A stretch of DNA of 34,690 nt from Phycisphaerales bacterium. Lineage in GTDB: Bacteria > Planctomycetota > Phycisphaerae > Phycisphaerales > UBA1924. The position numbers and the translations under genes are program-made. This document shows positions 19,144 through 26,680 of this stretch, in pieces (within the stretch, counting starts at the first letter, position 1; each line of letters starts with the position of its first letter). The DNA lies in the NCBI GenBank assembly GCA_026647565.1, contig JAPKGU010000019.1, forward strand, positions 1 to 34,690, written 5' to 3'. Under the pieces are notes generated by a model, which saw only the letters and a program-made list of their open reading frames with translations, was not told the DNA's origin and ran no database searches.

Positions 19144-19785
19144 ATGGCCGCCCGCTGGCAGACCCACCTCCCCAACGCCCTCACCATGCTCCGCGTCGTG
19201 CTGACCGGGGCGCTCATCTTGCTGGTGGCCCTCCGGCCAGCCCCGTTCCCCGTTGGATCGTCCGAACCGGATGCGGGCCTGCTGCTCGCGTGCGCCCTGT
19301 TCGTGATCGCCGCCATCACCGACGCCCTCGACGGCTTCCTCGCCCGCCGGTGGCGCGTCGTCTCCAGGTTCGGGCGCATCATGGACCCGTTCGCGGACAA
19401 GGTGCTGGTGCTCGGGGCGTTCATCATGCTCGCCGGCCCGGCGTTCACCACCGCCGATGGCACGCTCGTCTCGGGCGTTGAGCCCTGGATGGTCGTCGTG
19501 ATCCTCGCTCGCGAACTCCTCGTCACCTCCATCCGCGCGATCCTCGAGGGCGACGGCATCGACTTCTCCGCCGGCTGGGCCGGCAAGGCCAAGATGATCC
19601 TCCAGGCCATCGTCGTCCCCTTGATCCTCGTCCTTCTCGTGTGGGGCGCGCCCGAGAGCGGCTCGGCGAGAGCGTGGGTGATCGATGCCTCGGTGTGGGC
19701 GACCGTCGCGGCAACAGTCCTCAGCGGCGTGCCGTACGTGACGCGCGCGATCGGCGCCCGCCGCTCGCTGGGAGACGCCGCGTGA
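19144..19785 (+). CDS. pgsA: CDP-diacylglycerol--glycerol-3-phosphate 3-phosphatidyltransferase
   Basis: LPNALTMLRVVLTG and the CDP-alcohol phosphotransferase motif ITDALDGFLARRWRVVSRFGRIMDPFADKVLV (D-x2-DG-x2-AR-x8-G-x3-D-x3-D). Start ATG 19144 preferred (alternative 19111). Confidence 0.93.
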   Translation: MAARWQTHLPNALTMLRVVLTGALILLVALRPAPFPVGSSEPDAGLLLACALFVIAAITDALDGFLARRWRVVSRFGRIMDPFADKVLVLGAFIMLAGPAFTTADGTLVSGVEPWMVVVILARELLVTSIRAILEGDGIDFSAGWAGKAKMILQAIVVPLILVLLVWGAPESGSARAWVIDASVWATVAATVLSGVPYVTRAIGARRSLGDAA

Positions 19786-20291
19786 GAAAGACCCCGCGCA
19801 CCTTCCATCTCATCACCACCTTCGGCCTGGGCTTCCGACGCCCCGCCTCCGGCACGTGGGGCTCCATGCCCCCCGTCATTCTCGCCGCTCTGCTCATGCT
19901 CACTGGCCTGGGCCCGCGCGAGAACCCCATCGTCTACTTCGGCGCGCTCGCTTTCGTCCTCGGTCTCTTCTGCTGGGCGTGCATCGCGCACGGCGACCTC
20001 GCAGAAGTCCGCTTCGGCGAGAAGGACCCGTCCGAAGTCGTCGCCGACGAAACCGCCGGCCAGTGCATCCCGCTGCTGGCCATCCCCTGGGCCGGACTTA
20101 CCGACTGGCCCCGCACCCTTGCCACCCTCGCCTTCTGCTTCATCGCCTTCCGCGTGATGGACATCTGGAAGCCCCCGCCCGCACGCGGCCTCCAGCGCCT
20201 CCCCGGCGGCTGGGGCATCCTCATCGACGACCTCGTCGCCGGCCTCTACGCCGCACTCGCGGTCAACCTGTTTGTGTGGTTGTTGCCTTGA
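19782..20291 (+). CDS. pgpA: Phosphatidylglycerophosphatase A-like protein
   Basis: From GTG 19782: RKTPRTFHLITTFGLGFRRPASGTWGSMPPVI...DPSEVVADETAGQCIPLL...FRVMDIWKPPPARGLQRLPGGWGILIDDLVAGLYAAL. GTGA overlap with the pgsA stop. Confidence 0.92.
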   Translation: MRKTPRTFHLITTFGLGFRRPASGTWGSMPPVILAALLMLTGLGPRENPIVYFGALAFVLGLFCWACIAHGDLAEVRFGEKDPSEVVADETAGQCIPLLAIPWAGLTDWPRTLATLAFCFIAFRVMDIWKPPPARGLQRLPGGWGILIDDLVAGLYAALAVNLFVWLLP

Positions 20292-20292
20292 T

Positions 20293-20417
20293 CGTCCCGA
20301 AGGGACGTAGGAATGTAGCCACGGGTGGAGCGAAACCCGCTTCGGGTGAGCGGAACCCGTGGAAGCGAGCACACCGCCCCTCTTCTTTCTTCCTTGATCT
20401 CTGAGCCCCGGAGGGGC
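20293..20417. repeat. REP-like intergenic element with three strong inverted repeats
   Basis: CGTCCC-GAA-GGGACG (20293-20307); CCACGGGT...ACCCGTGG (20319-20326/20355-20362) enclosing ACCCG-CTT-CGGGT (20335-20347); GCCCC-GGA-GGGGC (20405-20417). One copy in the window, directly after the pgpA stop. Confidence 0.55.
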
Positions 20418-20432
20418 GACGGGCTTCCTCAC

Positions 20433-20924
20433 TCAACTCGCTCTCCGCGCGTGCCTCGCAACGCGACGACGAATCACCATGATCCATGCGCCCGCCGAAA
20501 CGACGAGTGAGCACATGATCGCGACATCCCAAGCCGCCAATGCCGCATACGACCCGATCACAACTGCCGACTCGCCGGGAGCGGATCTTCGATAATGAAT
20601 CTCGATGTTGGCACCGATCGGGTAGAGCGCCATCACGCGCTTGACCTCGCCGGCTCCGAACACGCGGTCCGGTATCGAGTACCTAGTACCTCGGAACGTT
20701 TGGCCTGCCACTGCGTACTCGTATGCCACCACCGGTCGATGCCCCGATCGAGCGCGGCCCACAGTCACGTAAGCGGAATGCGCCGCCTGCACCGTGGCGT
20801 TCGTTCTCGCCCACTGACGCGGATCAACACGCCGTTCGGCTGCGACAAACAGCACCAGTAACGCAACGAACGTCGCGCACGCTGCGAAACCGACGCCGTG
20901 TGGATCGCGTAACGCTCGTCCCAT
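20433..20924 (-). CDS. DUF3592-like membrane protein
   Basis: 163 aa with two TM segments flanking ATVQAAHSAYVTVGRARSGHRPVVAYEYAVAGQTFRGTRYSIPD...YPIGANIEIHYRRSAPGESAV, typical of DUF3592. Confidence 0.7.
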   Translation of the reverse strand: MGRALRDPHGVGFAACATFVALLVLFVAAERRVDPRQWARTNATVQAAHSAYVTVGRARSGHRPVVAYEYAVAGQTFRGTRYSIPDRVFGAGEVKRVMALYPIGANIEIHYRRSAPGESAVVIGSYAALAAWDVAIMCSLVVSAGAWIMVIRRRVARHARRAS

Positions 20925-20941
20925 GAACTGATGCTATCGAA

Positions 20942-22996
20942 TCACCGCGGCCACGAATCATTTCCATCGTTCTGATCCGGCAGCTTCCGGTCCGGATCGA
21001 GCGTGATCCGCTTGATCCGCCTGCCGCCCGTGTTGATCGCCGCCCGGTGCGTGTCGCTGCTGAACCACGCCTCCACGGGGATCCCCCGCCGCTCCGTGCT
21101 CCCGTCCGTGTACTCGATCTCGTACACCGCGGGCATCACGATCCGCCGGTTCGACTTGAACACCGCGCTCGCGCCCGACCCATCGCTCGCCTCGCCGTTG
21201 TCGAACCCCTCGCACGACTGGTCGAACGTCCCGTTCTCATAGAACCACCCGCGCCAGAACCACGCAAGGTCCATCCCCGACTCGTTCTCCATCAAGCGGA
21301 AGAAGTCCGCCGGCTGCGGGTGCTTGAAGGCCCACTGCTCGATGTACGCCTTGAACGCCCGGTCGAACCGCTCCGGCCCCAGCACACGCTCACGCAGCAG
21401 CACCAGCGCCGCCGCGGGCTTCGCGTACATCATCCGCCCCAGCCGCCCATCCGCCAGCCGATCCGGATGCGTCATCATCGGCTGATCATCGCCCTGGCGC
21501 ATCTCCGCCACGAACGTCCGCGGATCGCCCCGGCGCGGCACACTCTCCGGGTATCGCTCAAGGTTGCAGTAATAGTTGATGAACGAGTTGAAACCCTCGT
21601 CCTGCCACGCGTGCCGGCGCTCGTCGTTCGACACGATCATCGGGAACCAGTTGTGACCGATCTCGTGCGTCGTCACGCCGAAAAGCGCCCGCTCGTCGGC
21701 TCTCGCGCGGCAGAAAATCACCATCGGGTACTCCATCCCCCCGACAATCCCGTTCACGTTGATCGCCGTCGGGTACGGATACCTGAACCACATCCGGTTG
21801 TAGTGCTCGATCGAGAATCGCAGCATGTCCGTGCTCTTCACCCACTGCGACAACCCCTCCTTCGGATAGAGCGACATCACGAGCGTCCCGCGCCCGTTCC
21901 CCGCGGCGCTCGACCCGTTCCACACCCCGCTCGCGTCCGCGTCCACCGCCGCCGCGTCCCAGATGAACGCCTCCGAGCTCGTCCACGCGAACGTCCGCAC
22001 GTCCCGCGCGACAAACCGCCACGTCAGCGGCCCATCGCCGAGCGGCCTGCTCGACGGCACGCCGACCTCCTCGGCCCCGCGCACAATCACCGTCTCGCGC
22101 GAGCGCTTCGCCCGCTCCAGCCGCTCCACCTGCGTCGGCGTCAGCACCTCCGACGCGTTCACAAGCTCCCCCGTCGCGCCCACGATGTGATCTCGGGGCA
22201 CCGTCAGTGAGACATCAAAGTCGCCGAAGTTCGTGTGGAACTCCCCCGCGCCGAGGTACGGCAGCGTGTTCCAACCCGACACGTCATCGAACGCACACAC
22301 CGCCGGAAACCACTGCGCCACCTGGAAGATCGTCCCCTGCTCCACCTTCTCCACGCCCATCCGGTCCGATCCATACGGCGGCAGATCAAACGCATAGTCC
22401 AGCTCGACCTGCACCTCACCCCCGTTCGGCGCCACCGGCATCGGCAGATCGATCCGCCCCACCGTGTCGTACACATCCAGCTTCAGCGTCTGCTGTGTGC
22501 CGCCCGACGGCTGGAGAAGCGTCACGCGCGTGATCTCGTACCCGCCGTCGAACCCGTCGCGATTGCCGAAGCGACGCCCCTTCCCCCACGCCCGCGCCCC
22601 GACGCTCTCGCGATCGAACAGGTTCTGCTCCAGCGACATCCAGATGAAGGGCAGCGGCTCCGGCGAGTTGTTCACGTAGCGGAAGCGCAGGGTCGACGTC
22701 AGCCGCCGCTTCTCCGCGTCCAGCGTCGCGCGGATCGTGTAATCGACGCGCTGCTGCCAGTACGCGTGCCCCGGCCGTCCCGACGCGCTCCGAACGCCGT
22801 TCGGCGTCGGCAGGTCCAGCGGATCGAAGATGTCACGCCCGTAGCGGTCCGTCGGCGTGCCACCCACCGCGACACCCCTCCCCACAGCGTCGGCCGACGG
22901 ATTCGCCGCTCGCCCCTGCGTCGCTTCACATCCTGAGAGAACGAGCGCACCCGCCGCCAGGAGTGCCGCGAGAGTTGTCACAAGGTTCCGCATCAT
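20942..22996 (-). CDS. Secreted lipoprotein-type M1-family metallopeptidase (paralogue 1)
   Basis: MMRNLVTTLAALLAAGALVLSGCEATQ (lipobox LSGC); zinc motif THEIGHNWFPMIVSNDERRHAWQDEGFNSFINYY (HEXXH-x18-E). Start at 22996/22993 preferred over the ORF-track 23032. Confidence 0.88.
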   Translation of the reverse strand: MMRNLVTTLAALLAAGALVLSGCEATQGRAANPSADAVGRGVAVGGTPTDRYGRDIFDPLDLPTPNGVRSASGRPGHAYWQQRVDYTIRATLDAEKRRLTSTLRFRYVNNSPEPLPFIWMSLEQNLFDRESVGARAWGKGRRFGNRDGFDGGYEITRVTLLQPSGGTQQTLKLDVYDTVGRIDLPMPVAPNGGEVQVELDYAFDLPPYGSDRMGVEKVEQGTIFQVAQWFPAVCAFDDVSGWNTLPYLGAGEFHTNFGDFDVSLTVPRDHIVGATGELVNASEVLTPTQVERLERAKRSRETVIVRGAEEVGVPSSRPLGDGPLTWRFVARDVRTFAWTSSEAFIWDAAAVDADASGVWNGSSAAGNGRGTLVMSLYPKEGLSQWVKSTDMLRFSIEHYNRMWFRYPYPTAINVNGIVGGMEYPMVIFCRARADERALFGVTTHEIGHNWFPMIVSNDERRHAWQDEGFNSFINYYCNLERYPESVPRRGDPRTFVAEMRQGDDQPMMTHPDRLADGRLGRMMYAKPAAALVLLRERVLGPERFDRAFKAYIEQWAFKHPQPADFFRLMENESGMDLAWFWRGWFYENGTFDQSCEGFDNGEASDGSGASAVFKSNRRIVMPAVYEIEYTDGSTERRGIPVEAWFSSDTHRAAINTGGRRIKRITLDPDRKLPDQNDGNDSWPR

Positions 22997-23056
22997 GCCT
23001 CTGCTCCATTCCGCACGTTGCCGACACCGCACGCGCCGCGCGATGCCCTCACTCCG

Positions 23057-25141
23057 TCACTCGCCTTCAGCCGTCCACACGTTGTTGCCGCGATCGACAT
23101 CCGGCAGCACGCGCTCCGGATCGACCTCCACCTTCGTCAGCGTCCGGCCGCCGAGCGGCGCCGTCGTCGTCCACGCCCGCGAGCGCGACCAGACCTCCGC
23201 CGGCAGGGACATCTCCTCCGTCGAGCCATCCTCGAATGTAAGCCGCAGGAAGACCGGCAGCGGCATGTCCTCCGCCTCGCCCTCATCCCGCTCCTCGTTC
23301 GACGCCCCGCTCGTGATCGTCACGCGCACCCGGTCCCGCTGGCGATCCGGATACACGCCCCCGATCCCCTGATCCGGGATCGCGGTCGAGTAGACCCACG
23401 CCCGCCAGAACCACGCAAGGTCCATTCCCCCGACGTTCTCCATCGTGCGGAAGAAGTCCTCCGGCCTCGGGCTCTTGAACTTCCATCGCTCGATGTACGC
23501 GCGGAACGCGCGATCGAACCGCTCCGGCCCCATCACCCGCTCGCGCAGCACGATCATCATCCACGCCGGCTTGTCGTACGCCAGCCACCCGAGCGACCCC
23601 GGCCACATCCGGTCCGGGATCGTCTCCATCGGCTGCGCCGTCTCCGACTCGAACTGCTCGTTCCACCCCTCAAAGTCAAAGTACGGCATCACCTTTCCGT
23701 ACCGATCCACCTCGCAGTAATAGTTGATGAACGTGTTGAACCCCTCGTCCATCCACGCGTGACGCCGCTCGTCCGTGTTCACCACCATCGGGAACCAGTT
23801 GTGCCCGATCTCGTGCGTCGTCACGCCGAAGAGCCCGTACTCGTCGCCCCGGTCGCCGCAGTAGACGATCATCGGGTACTCCATACCCGGCACGTGCCCG
23901 TTCACGTTGTACGCCACCGGGTACGGATAACGGAACCACATCCGGTTGTAGTGCTCAATCGAGAAGCGGAGCATGTCCGTCGAGTCCTTCCAGATCGACG
24001 CGCCCTCCTTCGGATAGAGCGACATGCAGAGCGTGCCGCCGACATTGGTCGCATTCCCATCCACCGCCGCCGCGTCCCAGATGAACGCGTCCGATGAACT
24101 CCACGCGAACGTGCGCACGTCCCGCGCCTTGAACCGCCACGTCAGCGGCCCATCCCCCGCCGGACGCGATCCCGTCGCTCCCACCTCCTCCGGTCCGAGC
24201 ACCATCACGGTCTGGCGCGATGTCCGCGCCCGCTCCAGCCGCTCGCGCTGCGCCGCCGTCAGCACCTCACCCGCATTCACGATCTCACCCGTCGCGCCCA
24301 CGATGTGCCCCCGCGGCACCGTGATCGCCACCTCATAATCCCCGAAGTCCGTATAGAACTCCCCCACGCTCATGTAGGGCAACGTGTTCCACCCGTGCAC
24401 GTCATCAAACCGCGCGATCGCCGGAAACCACTGCGCCAGCAGGTAGATCGTCCCCTGCGAAACCTCCTCGTACCCCATCCGGTCCGACCCGTACGGCGGA
24501 ATGTCGAACGACCACGCGATCGAAATCTCCACCCTCTGACCACCCGGACCCAGCTCGCGAGGCAGATCGATCCGCCCCACCGTGTCGAACACCTTCATCT
24601 CCACCGGCTTCCCATCCACCATCACCCGTTCGATCACGTTCCCGCCCGCAAAGTCGCGCGGCACGCCCCCGAGCCCGAAGTCCTCGCTCCCCGCCACCGC
24701 CCCGATGCTCCCCGGCCTGTACAGGTTCTGCTCCAGGTGCACCCACACCTCGCGCAACGTCGTCGGTGAGTTGTTCGTGTACGTGATCTTCTCCGTCGCC
24801 CGCACGCGATGCGCCTCGGCATCCAGCACCGCCTCGATCTGATAATCCGCCCGCTGCTGCCAGTACCCCGGACCCGGCTCCCCGCTCGCCAGTCTCGCCG
24901 CGCTCGGTGCCGGAAGCGTCAACGGGTCGAACGCCCCGCCCGGCATCCGAGACACCGGCGCCCGGAAGTGCGACTTCACAACACCCGCGTCCGGACGAAG
25001 CACCACCCCCGACGTGTCGTCATCCGCATGCGCCAGCTCGGCCTGCGCATCGTGCGTCTCGTGCGCCGTGGCGCATCCAAGCCCCATGACCACGATCAGA
25101 GCGAGCAATCCTGTCGCGATACCGAACAAACTGTGGCGCAT
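23057..25141 (-). CDS. Secreted lipoprotein-type M1-family metallopeptidase (paralogue 2)
   Basis: MRHSLFGIATGLLALIVVMGLGCATAHE (signal/lipobox); THEIGHNWFPMVVNTDERRHAWMDEGFNTFINYY. Collinear with the neighbouring M1 protein. ORF-track start at 25720 is an upstream extension across the GNAT gene. Confidence 0.88.
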   Translation of the reverse strand: MRHSLFGIATGLLALIVVMGLGCATAHETHDAQAELAHADDDTSGVVLRPDAGVVKSHFRAPVSRMPGGAFDPLTLPAPSAARLASGEPGPGYWQQRADYQIEAVLDAEAHRVRATEKITYTNNSPTTLREVWVHLEQNLYRPGSIGAVAGSEDFGLGGVPRDFAGGNVIERVMVDGKPVEMKVFDTVGRIDLPRELGPGGQRVEISIAWSFDIPPYGSDRMGYEEVSQGTIYLLAQWFPAIARFDDVHGWNTLPYMSVGEFYTDFGDYEVAITVPRGHIVGATGEIVNAGEVLTAAQRERLERARTSRQTVMVLGPEEVGATGSRPAGDGPLTWRFKARDVRTFAWSSSDAFIWDAAAVDGNATNVGGTLCMSLYPKEGASIWKDSTDMLRFSIEHYNRMWFRYPYPVAYNVNGHVPGMEYPMIVYCGDRGDEYGLFGVTTHEIGHNWFPMVVNTDERRHAWMDEGFNTFINYYCEVDRYGKVMPYFDFEGWNEQFESETAQPMETIPDRMWPGSLGWLAYDKPAWMMIVLRERVMGPERFDRAFRAYIERWKFKSPRPEDFFRTMENVGGMDLAWFWRAWVYSTAIPDQGIGGVYPDRQRDRVRVTITSGASNEERDEGEAEDMPLPVFLRLTFEDGSTEEMSLPAEVWSRSRAWTTTAPLGGRTLTKVEVDPERVLPDVDRGNNVWTAEGE

Positions 25142-25275
25142 GCCGGGCTCCAACTCCGGCTCGCGCCGCACGCGCCACGGCGTGCCCGCACGCCGGAGAC
25201 GTGGGACGGGGAAGAAGCATACCGACCGCGCCGCGCACCGGTTCCGGGCTGGCCCCGTCCGCGGCTCACTCTCGC

Positions 25276-25797
25276 TCACAACTTGAGCTGCCAGAAGATC
25301 ACGTCGTGCCACCGATCGAACTTCCTGCCGCACTCGCTGAACACACCGACCCGCTCGAACCCGACCGACTCGTGCAGCTTCACGCTCGCCTCGTTCGGCA
25401 GCGTCGCGCCCGCCACAAGCAGGTGGAACCCCGCCTCCCTCGCCCTGCGGATCAGCTCCTGATACAGCGCCCTGCCCACACCCTTCCCCTGCACATGCCG
25501 CGCCACATAGATCCCCGTCTCCGCTGACAGCGCATACGCCTCGCGCGTCCGCCACACGCCGCACTTGGCGTACCCCGCGAACGCGCCATCCGCCTCCGCC
25601 GCGACCCACGGATACCTCGCCCGCCCCTCCACCCACGTGCGCCGGAACTGCTCCTCCGTCTCCGGCGTGTACCCGAAGTGAACCGCCGTGTGCTCGATGT
25701 AGTGGTTCGCCAGCGCGCACGCCGGCGCCACATCCCGTTCCTCAAACGCCCTCACCACCACCGGCCCCATCGCGCTCGCTCCTCTTCCTTCTCTCAT
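25276..25797 (-). CDS. GNAT N-acetyltransferase (phosphinothricin-acetyltransferase-like)
   Basis: VVVRAFEERDVAPACALANHYIEHTAVHFGYTPET...ETGIYVARHVQGKGVGRALYQELIRRAREAGFHLLVAGATLPNEASVKLHESVGFERVGVFSECGRKFDRWHDVIFWQ. Start may be internal (MGPVVV, 25770). Confidence 0.9.
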   Translation of the reverse strand: MREGRGASAMGPVVVRAFEERDVAPACALANHYIEHTAVHFGYTPETEEQFRRTWVEGRARYPWVAAEADGAFAGYAKCGVWRTREAYALSAETGIYVARHVQGKGVGRALYQELIRRAREAGFHLLVAGATLPNEASVKLHESVGFERVGVFSECGRKFDRWHDVIFWQLKL

Positions 25798-26680
25798 ACG
25801 TTCCGATCGAGCAACCTGTAACTCACCGCCTCGGACACGTGGTCCGCGCCGATCCCGTCCGACTCAGCCAGGTCCGCGATCGTCCGCGACACGCGCCTGA
25901 TCTTGTCGTACGCACGCGCCGACAAACCAAGCTCCGTCATCGCCGTCCCGAGAAGCGTCATCGCCTCTTTCGACATCGGCGCGATCTGATCCAGCATCTT
26001 GCCGCTCAACCTCGAGTTCGTCACCAGCGGCCCCTGCCTCGCGATCTGCCTCGCCCGCGCCCGCTCCGCGTGCTCGCGCATCTCCTTCGTCCCCGTCCCC
26101 GCCGGCCCGCCCCGCATGCCACCCGACAACTGCTCCCACTTCACCGCCGGCGCCTCAACGTGGATATCAATCCGGTCCAGCAGCGGCCCCGACACCCGCG
26201 ACAGATACCGCTCCATCTCCCGCTGCCCGAACTCACCCACCGGCATGTTCCCCTTCGGCGTCGGATTCATCGCCGCCACCAGCATGAAGCTCGCCGGGAA
26301 CTTCATCGCCCCGTGCGACCGCGCGATCGTCACCACATGATCCTCGAGCGGCTGCCTCAGCGTCTCCAGCACCTGCCTCGGAAACTCCGGCAACTCATCA
26401 AGGAACAGCACACCCCGGTGCGCCAGCGACACCTCCCCCGGCCTCGGGATCACCCCTCCCCCCACCACCGCCGGCGACGACGCCGTGTGGTGCGGGCACC
26501 GCACCGGACGCACGCACACCAGCCCCGACTCCCCCGCCGCCTCGTGCAGCTTCCCCGCCGCGGAATAAATCCGCGTGATCTCCAGCGCCTCCTCCTGCGT
26601 CAGCCCCGGCAGCACACCCGGCAATGCCTTCGCCATCATCGTCTTGCCCGTCCCCGCCGGTCCGAGCATGAGAAGGATGG
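25794..26680 (-). pseudogene. comM: comM (Mg-chelatase-like / YifB AAA+ ATPase), 3' part only; split by the mobile element at the Walker A region
   Basis: LLMLGPAGTGKTMMAKALPGVLPGLTQEEALEITRIYSAAGKL...RPVRCPHHTASSPAVVGGG...GEVSLAHRGVLFLDELPEFPRQVLETLRQPLEDHVVTIAR...LLDRIDIHVE...RAYDKIRRVSRTIADL. Upstream of LLM the frame continues into recombinase-gene DNA (out of frame) and has no ComM N-terminal half. Confidence 0.88.

Noticed and set aside
23057-25720. 887-aa version of the second M1 peptidase
   Set aside because: The first 193 residues are an out-of-frame reading of the GNAT gene; the signal peptide at MRHSLFGIATG (25141) marks the real start.
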